Shown: one piece after another, positions 1 to 5,277 of the stretch
Layout of the letters: each line of letters begins with the position of its first letter
Position numbering within the stretch: position 1 is the first letter of the stretch
Source: an uncultured Clostridium sp.
GTDB lineage: Bacteria; Bacillota; Clostridia; Peptostreptococcales; Peptostreptococcaceae
Length of the DNA: 5,277 bases
Direction: 5' to 3'
NCBI GenBank assembly: GCA_937944945.1
Contig: CALEBD010000238.1
Coordinates: 1 to 5,277 of the forward strand
Made by a program: the position numbers and the translations under genes
The notes under the pieces: model-generated
Databases searched by the model: none
The model's input: the letters and a program-made list of their open reading frames with translations, nothing else
What the model was told of the DNA's origin: nothing

Positions 1-188
1 AAAATTCAATATAAAGAACAGTTTTTTTAGGCTTGTTCATATATTAATAGCAAAATATTTGAAATATCAACAATACTACATAAAAAAGAGTTTTGAAAAG
101 TAATAAAAAAATGGAATATAAAAGAATTTTAAAATATAAAATTAATAATCAATTAAATAAAAATTCAATTACATATAAAAAAAAAATA

Positions 189-197
189 TGATATAAT
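189..197 (+). promoter_or_regulatory. Extended -10 promoter of the glutamate dehydrogenase gene
   Basis: The sequence TGATATAAT is a perfect extended -10 element: TG, one base, then the consensus TATAAT at 192-197. A weak -35 candidate, ATTACA at 168-173, lies 18 bases upstream. Transcription would start near 204 and give a leader of about 90 bases. A consensus TTGACA at 221-226 has no good -10 at the right distance and is less likely to be used. The rest of 1-296 is AT-rich sequence in which I see no gene. Confidence 0.6.
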
Positions 198-281
198 CTA
201 GTTATGATGAATGGTAATAATTGACAATTTAATATAAAAACATTTGAGAAACCAAAAATTTAAAAATTTATGTAAAATTTT

Positions 282-288
282 AGGGGGG
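282..288 (+). promoter_or_regulatory. Strong ribosome binding site of glutamate dehydrogenase
   Basis: AGGGGGG lies eight bases before the ATG at 297 and fixes that start. The right arm of an imperfect inverted repeat (252-261 with 275-284) overlaps its first bases, so it could be partly paired in the leader RNA. Confidence 0.8.
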
Positions 289-296
289 CTTATAAA

Positions 297-1544
297 ATGG
301 CAGAAAAAACTTTAAATGTATTTGAAATCGCACAGTTACAAGTTAAACATGCTTGTGATAAATTAGGAACTGATCCAGCAGTTTACGAAATACTTAAAAA
401 TCCAATGAGAGTTATGGAATTTAACTTTCCAGTAAAAATGGATGACGGAACTATAAAAACTTTCACTGGATATAGATCTCAACACAACAACGCTTGTGGA
501 CCATTTAAAGGAGGTTTAAGATTCCATCCAAATGTAACTTTGGACGAAGTTAAGGCTTTATCTACTTGGATGACTTTCAAATGTGGTGTAACTGGTATAC
601 CATATGGTGGAGGTAAAGGTGGTATGGCAATCGATCCTAATGATTATTCTAAAGGTGAATTAGAAAGAATATCTAGAGGATTTGCTGCAGCACTTGCTCC
701 ATTTATAGGAGAAAAAGTGGACGTTCCTGCTCCAGATGTAAACACTAACGGAGAAATAATGTCTTGGATGGTTGATGAACATGCAAAAGTAACTGGTGAA
801 TTTGCTCCTGGTACTTATACTGGTAAACCTGTTGATTTCTATGGTTCTTTAGCTAGAACAGAAGCTACTGGATATGGTGTAGCAATGATGGCTAGAGAGG
901 CTTTAGGAAAAGTTGGTATCGATATTAATGGTGCAAAAGTAGCATTACAAGGTTGTGGTAATGTTGGTAGCTATGCAGGTATGTATATCGAACAATTTGG
1001 TGCTAAAGTAGTAATAGTTGGCGATTATACTGGTACTATAGCTAACCCTGATGGTATAGATATGAAAGCCTTAATGGCTTATGTAGCTGAAACTAGAGGT
1101 GTTAAAGGATTCTCTGGTGCTGAAGCTACAGATCAAGATGTTTTAACTGCTGATGTTGATTTATTATTACCTTGTGCTCTTGAAAATCAATTAACTGCTG
1201 AAAATGCTAACGACGTCAAAGCTAAAGTAGTTTGCGAAGGTGCAAACGGACCAACTACTCCTGGTGCTGACGAAATATTCGCTAAAAACGGTGTTACATT
1301 AGTTCCAGATATATTAGCTAACAGTGGTGGTGTTACAGTTTCTTACTATGAATGGGTACAAAACTTACAAAGAGACTCTTGGTCATTTGAAGAAGTCCAA
1401 GCTAAACAAGAAAAAGCAATGAAAAAAGCTTTTGATGCTATATGGGCAATAAAAGAAGAATATGGTGTAGATATGAGAACTGCAGCATACATGTCTTCAA
1501 TTAAGAGAGTTGCTGATGCTATGAAACGTAGAGGATGGTACTAA
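297..1544 (+). CDS. gdhA: Glutamate dehydrogenase, catabolic hexameric type
   Basis: This cytoplasmic enzyme interconverts glutamate and 2-oxoglutarate plus ammonia using a nicotinamide cofactor, linking amino-acid fermentation to nitrogen metabolism. At 415 residues it is full length for the family. The substrate domain (about 1-185) has KGGLRF with K71, K95 in the FKC motif, the catalytic lysine K107 in PYGGGKGG and D147 in PAPDVNT. These match K89, K113, K125 and D165 of the Clostridium symbiosum enzyme at a constant offset of 18. S349 in VTVSYYEW matches its S380; K71 and S349 together favour glutamate over leucine or phenylalanine. The Rossmann domain has GCGNVG at 219-224, and D243 after the second strand suggests NAD, which is inference. 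It lacks the extra residues after that strand found in Clostridioides difficile GluD, so it may belong to a different clade. It has its own promoter and terminator and looks intact. The symbol is generic. Confidence 0.95.
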   Translation: MAEKTLNVFEIAQLQVKHACDKLGTDPAVYEILKNPMRVMEFNFPVKMDDGTIKTFTGYRSQHNNACGPFKGGLRFHPNVTLDEVKALSTWMTFKCGVTGIPYGGGKGGMAIDPNDYSKGELERISRGFAAALAPFIGEKVDVPAPDVNTNGEIMSWMVDEHAKVTGEFAPGTYTGKPVDFYGSLARTEATGYGVAMMAREALGKVGIDINGAKVALQGCGNVGSYAGMYIEQFGAKVVIVGDYTGTIANPDGIDMKALMAYVAETRGVKGFSGAEATDQDVLTADVDLLLPCALENQLTAENANDVKAKVVCEGANGPTTPGADEIFAKNGVTLVPDILANSGGVTVSYYEWVQNLQRDSWSFEEVQAKQEKAMKKAFDAIWAIKEEYGVDMRTAAYMSSIKRVADAMKRRGWY

Positions 1545-1591
1545 GATTAAGATTTAAAGAATAATTTTAAGCCTATAATAAATAGATAAAT

Positions 1592-1632
1592 AAGGAGATG
1601 AAACATGGTAGTGTTTCATCTTCTTTTTTTTT
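1592..1632 (+). terminator. Rho-independent terminator of glutamate dehydrogenase
   Basis: The arms 1592-1605 and 1612-1625 form a 14-bp stem with one G-T pair and a six-base loop, TGGTAG. The T-rich tract at 1621-1632 overlaps the end of the stem and continues past it. The structure lies 47 bases after the stop codon and should isolate the dehydrogenase gene from what follows. Confidence 0.9.
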
Positions 1633-1643
1633 ATGCAAAAACT

Positions 1644-1656
1644 CTACGTTACGTAG
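1644..1656. promoter_or_regulatory. Dyad resembling a MerR-family operator
   Basis: CTACGT-T-ACGTAG is a perfect six-base dyad around one central base. With its flanks (AACT before, GGTT after) it resembles operators of MerR-family regulators, which sit in long 19-base promoter spacers. The flanks would be symmetrical if one A were restored on the right side. Possible promoter elements around it (TGCAAA at 1634, TAAGAA at 1659) are poor. No MerR gene is present in the window, so assigning it to that family is inference from the shape alone. Confidence 0.35.
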
Positions 1657-1861
1657 GTTAAGAACACCTCAAAAAAGATTTATCCTATTTATGAGGTGAT
1701 AAATATGGATTCGAGAAAAATCGGAAAGCTTATAGCGAGCAAGCGTAAAGAAAAAAGCATGACCCAAAAGGAACTGGGATTAAAAATAAATGTAAGTGAC
1801 AAAACAATTTCTAAATGGGAAAGCGGGCTAGGTCTTCCGGATATATCTAGTAATGATAAGG

Positions 1862-1894
1862 AAGATAGGAATTTTTATGATTTCTATCTTTTTT
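1862..1894 (+). terminator. Terminator-like hairpin inside the XRE remnant frame
   Basis: The arms 1862-1871 and 1881-1890 pair over 10 bp with one G-T pair and a nine-base loop, and a run of six T ends at 1894. It looks like the original terminator of the XRE gene, brought close to the HTH coding part by loss of the sequence between. Confidence 0.6.
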
Positions 1895-1922
1895 ACTGTT
1901 TTAATATAAATATTTTAAAAAT

Positions 1923-1941
1923 TACCTTGCATTATAGAGTA
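1923..1941 (+). repeat. 19-bp direct repeat, copy 1: candidate PadR operator and promoter
   Basis: TACCTTGCATTATAGAGTA occurs here and again, identically, at 1967-1985, with a 44-base offset. It is an imperfect dyad (TAC and GTA at the ends). TTGCAT at 1927-1932 can act as a -35 with TACTAT at 1950-1955 (17-base spacer), which would start the PadR transcript near 1962. PadR regulators commonly bind their own promoters; use of this repeat as the operator is inference. Confidence 0.6.
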
Positions 1942-1966
1942 ACATGTAATACTATATAAACAACAG

Positions 1967-1985
1967 TACCTTGCATTATAGAGTA
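1967..1985 (+). repeat. 19-bp direct repeat, copy 2: candidate PadR operator
   Basis: This is the second exact copy of the 19-bp repeat. A promoter built on its own TTGCAT (1971-1976) and TATATA (1993-1998) would start transcription inside the PadR ribosome binding site. Copy 2 therefore more likely serves as a binding site just downstream of the start from copy 1. Confidence 0.6.
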
Positions 1986-2014
1986 TTAAAGTTATATAAA
2001 GAGGGGGTGAAATG

Positions 2015-2350
2015 ATGGAACTAAATAAAGAAGCTTTAAAAGGTCACATTGACACAATAATTTTATCAATATTAAATGAAAAAGATTGTTATGGATATGA
2101 GATTGCAAAAACAGTAAAAGTTAAGTGTAATAATATGTTTGAATTAAAAGAAGGAACAATGTATTTAGCACTTAAACGTATGGAATCAAAAGGATTTATA
2201 GAATCTTACTGGTCACAGGAAGAAAGTGCTGGAGGCAGAAGAAAATATTATAAAATGACTGATTTAGGAAAAGAAACTTATCAAACTAAAAAGAAAGAAT
2301 GGTTTTTTATTAAAGAAGTAATGGGTTCATTTTTAGGGGAGGAAATTTAA
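2015..2350 (+). CDS. PadR-family transcriptional regulator
   Basis: This small winged-helix DNA-binding protein (111 residues from the ATG at 2015) is probably an autorepressor. The PadR hallmarks are in order: GHIDTIILSILNEKDCYGYEI in the first helices, the recognition region KEGTMYLALKRMESKGFIES, and the wing GGRRKYYKMTDLGK followed by a C-terminal dimerisation helix. Length is normal for the short PadR subfamily. Two ATGs are adjacent at 2012 and 2015. The ribosome binding site GGGGGTGA (2003-2010) is better spaced for 2015, but 2012 cannot be excluded. The next gene starts three bases after this stop, so the two are co-transcribed. In Firmicutes such PadR genes are often paired with HAAS/DUF1700-type membrane proteins, as here. 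The inducing signal is unknown. Confidence 0.92.
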   Translation: MELNKEALKGHIDTIILSILNEKDCYGYEIAKTVKVKCNNMFELKEGTMYLALKRMESKGFIESYWSQEESAGGRRKYYKMTDLGKETYQTKKKEWFFIKEVMGSFLGEEI

Positions 2351-2353
2351 AAA

Positions 2354-3106
2354 ATGGATAAAATAGATAAATATTTGTGCAATTTATTTAATAACGATAA
2401 GAGTGCAGGAGTAATTGAATTAAAGGAAGAACTAAAATGTCATCTGCTTGATATGGCAGATGAATTTATAAGTCAAGGACATAGCAAAGAAGAAGCGTAT
2501 GATATGGCTATAAATAAATTTGACATAGATAACGATGTGTTAAAGATACTATGTGAAAATGTTAAGGAGAATAACAAAAAATTAGAGGGGAGAAATAAAA
2601 TGATAACTAAATCAATAAAATTTACTAAAATAATAACTTTATTATCAGCAGTTATATTCGTTATATCATTTGTATTATCAAATATGGGTATAGAACAAAA
2701 AACACAACATAATAAATGGATAGATGAAAGTAAGAGATTTGAAGAAACTTTCAATAAATTTGTTAGTTCAAGAGATGTAAATAGTACCGATCAATATAAG
2801 TCAGAATTAGATAAATTATTAAAGTCTAATGAATGGAATTGTGTATATAGATTATATGTTTATGATGATGAAAATATATTCTCAGAACCTGTATATACAT
2901 ATCAAGTAAAGGGTGGAACATCTAATTTTGAAACATCTGGTCAAACAGAAAAAAATGGAAAAGGTCAAGTTTTATACTATAGATTAAAATTAAAAGACAC
3001 AGTCAGTACAAAAATCGTGGAAACAGTTAAAATTATAAGCATATATACGACTTTAATTTTCTTTGCCATCTTCATGATATTAAAAAGACAATATAAAAAA
3101 TTATAG
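2354..3106 (+). CDS. Membrane protein with N-terminal HAAS/permease-prefix-like domain, PadR partner
   Basis: This 250-residue protein is probably anchored in the cell membrane. Residues 1 to about 70 are a helical domain (ELKEELKCHLLDMADEF, then GHSKEEAYDMAINKF) resembling the HAAS/DUF1700 or permease prefix domains that accompany PadR regulators. A first membrane helix spans about 91-110. Residues 111-224 are a polar, probably external domain I do not recognise, and a second membrane helix at about 225-243 ends in a basic tail, RQYKKL. Both termini would then be cytoplasmic, leaving the N-terminal domain able to contact the regulator. The ribosome binding site AGGGGAGG (2335-2342) lies in the end of the padR-like gene. 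A second site, AGAGGGGAG (2584-2592), precedes an in-frame ATG at 2600 (Met83), so a shorter form without the N-terminal domain may be made. A role in envelope-stress sensing is inference from the gene pairing. Confidence 0.8.
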   Translation: MDKIDKYLCNLFNNDKSAGVIELKEELKCHLLDMADEFISQGHSKEEAYDMAINKFDIDNDVLKILCENVKENNKKLEGRNKMITKSIKFTKIITLLSAVIFVISFVLSNMGIEQKTQHNKWIDESKRFEETFNKFVSSRDVNSTDQYKSELDKLLKSNEWNCVYRLYVYDDENIFSEPVYTYQVKGGTSNFETSGQTEKNGKGQVLYYRLKLKDTVSTKIVETVKIISIYTTLIFFAIFMILKRQYKKL

Positions 3107-3120
3107 ATAAGATTTATTTT

Positions 3121-3164
3121 AAAAACTCCTTATATTAAATATAATTGTGATATAGGGGGTTTTT
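3121..3164 (+). terminator. Rho-independent terminator of the PadR operon
   Basis: The arms 3121-3135 (AAAAACTCCTTATAT) and 3150-3164 (ATATAGGGGGTTTTT) pair over 15 positions, two of them G-T, with a 14-base loop. The A run on one side and T run on the other mean it could also stop transcription from the opposite direction. Confidence 0.85.
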
Positions 3165-3171
3165 GTTGCGT

Positions 3172-3177
3172 TATAAT
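3172..3177 (+). promoter_or_regulatory. Candidate -10 box for the cyclase-like gene
   Basis: A consensus TATAAT lies 33 bases before the ATG at 3210. No good -35 is visible at the expected distance, because that region is the arm of the preceding terminator. The assignment is tentative. Confidence 0.35.
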
Positions 3178-3196
3178 AAATAATATAAACAATATC

Positions 3197-3204
3197 AGGG
3201 GGGA
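3197..3204 (+). promoter_or_regulatory. Ribosome binding site of the cyclase-like ORF
   Basis: AGGGGGGA lies five bases before the ATG at 3210 and fixes that start. The translation signal of this broken gene is therefore still strong. Confidence 0.75.
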
Positions 3205-3209
3205 TATAA

Positions 3210-3731
3210 ATGAGTAATTTAAATTTATGGGAAGATCTTAATAAATTAAAGGAAACATGCAAGTGGGTTGATTTAAGCCATGAGGTTAGTCCAGAAACAC
3301 CACATTGGTTTGGTTTTCCGTCTGTAAAATCTTCTGTACTTTATGATTTTGAAAAGGATGGTTTCAGAGCTCATACTTATGAAATTGTGAGCCAATATGG
3401 AACACATGTTGATGCACCTGTTCATTTTGTTAAAGGGAAAAGAAGTTTGGATACTTTTAAACCAGATGATATGCTAATGCCATTATGTGTCCTTGATTTA
3501 TCTAAAGAAGTATCACAAAATCCTGATTTTACTGTTACAGTAGATGATATACTAGCTTGGGAAGAGAAAAATGGCAAAATTGTAGAAATGACACCATTGG
3601 GAGCAGAATGTTGTAGAGATGCTAATTGGCATATGGAAAAAGCCAACAAGGATTTAGTGGTTGGACTTACTGATATAGAAGAAGATATGTTTATAAGTAT
3701 TTTAAAAAAAGTATTAAATACGATTGAGTAA
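3210..3731 (+). pseudogene. Chimeric ORF: cyclase-family N-terminus fused to MarR C-terminus
   Basis: Residues 1 to about 124 match the cyclase/kynurenine-formamidase-like family of metal-dependent hydrolases. VDLSHEVSPETPHW is the N-terminal signature, and QYGTHVDAPVHF (62-73) holds the metal ligands H66 and D68 and the conserved H72; the first histidine of the classical motif is Q62. After WEEKNGKI the family normally continues for about 100 more residues with the remaining active-site residues. Instead, residues 125-173 (MTPLGAECC, then MEKANKDLVVGLTDIEEDM and ILKKVL) read as the end of a MarR-family regulator: the last strand of the wing and the dimerisation helices. The frame is open across the junction near position 3582. 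The simplest reading is one in-frame deletion joining a cyclase gene to a downstream marR gene. Neither half should work, as the MarR DNA-binding helices and the cyclase C-terminus are missing. The MATE gene that follows fits a former marR-efflux pair. A deliberate fusion is unlikely. Confidence 0.75.
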
Positions 3732-3757
3732 ATGTCTGTAGCAACAGGCATTTTACT
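3727..3757 (+). terminator. Hairpin at the end of the chimeric ORF, possible weak terminator
   Basis: The arms 3727-3739 and 3744-3757 pair over 13 bp with one bulged T and the loop AGCA. The stem overlaps the stop codon at 3729-3731. Only four T follow within the right arm and no longer T run is present, so termination is probably weak or partial, allowing some transcription into the MATE gene. Confidence 0.45.
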
Positions 3758-3792
3758 ATAAATTAATTAATCGCATGCTATTAATAAAAATT

Positions 3793-3808
3793 GGAGGTAT
3801 ACAAAATG
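3793..3808 (+). promoter_or_regulatory. Orphaned ribosome binding site and start codon of the MATE gene
   Basis: GGAGG (3793-3797) is followed after eight bases by ATG (3806-3808), an ideal start. From this ATG the frame stops after six codons (TAG at 3824-3826), whereas the MATE homology resumes almost at once in another frame from about 3811. It is probably the original start, left behind by a small frame-shifting deletion. Confidence 0.5.
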
Positions 3809-5130
3809 CTATACCAGCAGTTATAGCGATGTTAATGGTTTTGATTTATAACTTGGCAGATACATTTTTTATAGGTCAAACACATGATGCATATCAAGTT
3901 GCTGCTGTTTCACTAGCAACACCAGTATTTTTAATATTTATGTCTGTAGGCTCAATCTTTGGGATTGGAGGTACATCAGTAATTGCACGTGCTTTGGGAG
4001 AAGGAAAAGAAGAATATTCTAAAAAAGTTTGTTCATTTTGTATGTAGAGCTGTGTAGGAATAGGTATTGTATTAACAATACTTATGCTAGTATTTATGGA
4101 TAAAATATTAGTTTTAATTGGAGCCAGTCCAGAAACTTGGAAATTTACAAAAACTTATCTAATCATTGTAAGTTTTTCAGGAGTTTTTGCAATTATTTCA
4201 AGTTGTTTCTCAAATATTTTAAGAGCAGAGGGGCAAGCTGGAAAGGCTATGAATGGTCAAATAATCGGAAACGTTTTAAATATGATTCTAGATGCAATAT
4301 TGATAATTGGGTTCAACTTAGATATAGAAGGTGCTGCAATAGCAACATTATGTGGTGAAGCTATAGGGGCTATATACTATATAATTTATTATTTAAAAGG
4401 TGAATCAACACTAGGTGTAAATATAAAAAACTTTACTATCAAAGAAAGAGTATGTAGTAGTGTTTTAATAATAGGAATTCCTGCTGCTCTTGGATCATTG
4501 TTGATGAGTGTATCTCAAATAGTTATGAACAGTTTGATGGCTGGATATGGAGATATGGCACTTGCAGGTGTTGGTGTAGCAATGAAAATAGTGATGATTA
4601 CAGGAATGATTTCTATGGGAATTGGTCAAGGCGTTCAACCTCTCCTAGGTTATGCTGTTGGAGCAAAAACTTGGGATAGATTTAAACAAATTATGAAATT
4701 CTCATTTGGATTTGCAACAATACTCGGTGTAGTTTTAACTGCTTTATGTTATGTATTTGTAAATCAAATTGCAGGCGCATTTTTAAGTGAGGCAAAATCA
4801 CTATCATATGCTGTTGAATTCTCAAGAATACTATTAACAACAAGTGCACTATTTGGAATATTCTATGTCCTAACAAACTCATTACAAGCAATGGGTGCAG
4901 CAAAAGCATCTTTATTTATAAATGTAAGTAGACAAGGAGTTTTATATATTCCAGCATTATTTATCTTAAAATATACTTTAGGAATTACAGGTCTTGCATG
5001 GTCACAACCAATTGTAGATGTTATATCTATTGTAGTTGCATTTATGCTTTACTTCAAAGTTTCGAGAAAACTTATGTCTAAGAAAGATGATGACGAATTA
5101 GATACTGAAAAAGCTTTAAACTGCAATTAA
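3806..5130 (+). pseudogene. MATE-family multidrug efflux transporter, disrupted
   Basis: MATE transporters are inner-membrane proteins that export drugs and other cations in exchange for Na+ or H+. Homology starts at IPAVIAMLMVLIYNLADTFFIGQ in the first membrane helix and continues through LRAEGQAGKAM, LNMILDAILI, the second-half repeat IGIPAALGSLLMS and IGQGVQPLLGYAVGA, to a charged tail. The total is about 450 residues, normal for the family, with roughly twelve hydrophobic segments. Two defects are visible. An in-frame TAG at 4045-4047 follows VCSFCM, where relatives usually have an aromatic residue, so TGG to TAG is likely; the same frame continues intact to 5130. The N-terminal codons before the first helix also seem to be missing. 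The in-frame ATG at 3775 opens the frame but has no ribosome binding site, and its first codons look like untranslated leader. A restart at 4084 would lack the first two helices. The gene is probably recently inactivated, because the rest is well preserved. Confidence 0.85.
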
Positions 5131-5181
5131 TATAGAACTGTAATTAGTATTAAATGAAACTAAAAAATAAGACTACAATAA

Positions 5182-5218
5182 AAGGTAAGGCAAATTAAAA
5201 TTGTCTTACCTTATTTTT
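5182..5218 (+). terminator. Rho-independent terminator of the MATE gene
   Basis: The arms 5182-5193 (AAGGTAAGGCAA) and 5201-5212 (TTGTCTTACCTT) form a 12-bp stem with one G-T pair and a seven-base loop. A T-rich tract runs to 5218. The remaining bases to 5277 hold only a small palindrome (5237-5253) and no supported gene. Confidence 0.85.
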
Positions 5219-5277
5219 ATAAGATGAATTATCATATTAAGTGCAACACTTAAAAATGGATAAAAAAATAGCTCATA

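Larger units (their letters stand above)
1705..1959 (+). pseudogene. Truncated XRE-family helix-turn-helix regulator remnant
   Basis: The first 48 or so residues form a typical XRE/Cro-CI DNA-binding domain: IGKLIASKRKEKSMTQKEL, the recognition helix region VSDKTISKWESG and then LPDIS. Family members normally continue into a final HTH helix (a LLPELS-like stretch) and a further domain. Here the sequence changes at about residue 48 (near position 1849) to low-complexity residues unlike any domain. That tail is encoded by a terminator-like hairpin (1862-1894) and by the first 19-bp repeat upstream of the PadR gene, so it is probably not selected as protein. The ATG at 1705 is preferred because GAGGTGA at 1693-1699 is its ribosome binding site; the GTG at 1696 lies inside that site. 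A weak promoter, TTAAGA (1658) and TATCCT (1681) with 17 bases between, could transcribe it. It is probably an internally deleted pseudogene, although a short 84-residue protein could still be made. Confidence 0.7.

Noticed and set aside
16..38. GAACA/TGTTC inverted repeat with a T run near the left edge, as a terminator of an upstream gene
   Set aside because: The stem has only 5 bp, the loop is long and the T run lies inside the loop.
221..226. Consensus -35 TTGACA as the main dehydrogenase promoter
   Set aside because: No acceptable -10 lies 16-18 bases downstream; the extended -10 at 189-197 is a better candidate.
1923..1985. The two 19-bp repeats as a CRISPR array
   Set aside because: There are only two copies of 19 bp with a 25-bp AT-rich spacer in a promoter region, so an operator is far more likely.
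2473..2754. Minus-strand open frame of 93 codons
   Set aside because: It lies wholly inside the membrane protein gene, is rich in residues expected from the complement of AT-rich coding DNA and has no supporting features.
3422..3751. Minus-strand open frame of 109 codons
   Set aside because: It is the complement of the cyclase-MarR frame and resembles no protein family.
4045..4047. TAG as pyrrolysine or programmed read-through
   Set aside because: MATE transporters are not known to contain pyrrolysine, and the position is commonly aromatic, so a nonsense mutation is simpler.
5237..5253. Palindrome TTAAGTG-CAA-CACTTAA near the right edge
   Set aside because: It is a perfect 7-bp hairpin but has no T run and no adjacent recognisable element; an insertion-sequence end was considered but nothing supports it.
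5256..5277. ATG at 5256 opening MDKKIAH at the window edge
   Set aside because: No ribosome binding site precedes it and only seven codons are visible, so no gene can be supported.

Overview
This AT-rich window reads as the chromosome of a low-GC Gram-positive, most likely a member of the Clostridia and perhaps the Peptostreptococcaceae. The evidence is A/T-ending codons, strong AGGGGG-type ribosome binding sites, hairpin-plus-T-run terminators and clostridial-looking proteins; the family-level placement is inference. All recognisable genes are on the + strand.

Layout. Positions 1-296 are an AT-rich leader with an extended -10 promoter and a strong ribosome binding site. A complete catabolic-type glutamate dehydrogenase gene follows (297-1544) and ends in a strong terminator (1592-1632). 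Next is a remnant of an XRE-type helix-turn-helix gene (1705-1959). Its DNA-binding helices survive, but its frame then runs through a terminator-like hairpin and into the next promoter. After a pair of perfect 19-bp direct repeats comes an apparently intact two-gene operon: a PadR-family regulator (2015-2350) and a membrane protein with a PadR-partner-like N-terminal domain and an unrecognised outer domain (2354-3106). A terminator closes it at 3121-3164.

The last part looks like a decaying drug-resistance-type locus. The open frame at 3210-3731 begins as a metal-dependent cyclase/formamidase and ends as the C-terminus of a MarR regulator, which is best explained by one deletion joining two adjacent genes. 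It is followed by a MATE efflux transporter (3806-5130) that appears to have lost its N-terminal codons and carries an in-frame TAG stop at 4045. A terminator follows at 5182-5218.

How the genes work together. Glutamate dehydrogenase is a stand-alone metabolic gene. The PadR and membrane-protein pair probably forms an autoregulated envelope-sensing unit, with the 19-bp repeats as candidate operators. The cyclase, MarR and MATE pieces look like an ancestral regulator-plus-efflux cluster that no longer works. I see no convincing new biological system. The most interesting points are the chimeric ORF, the concentration of broken genes, the repeated operator and a possible internal start in the membrane protein gene.
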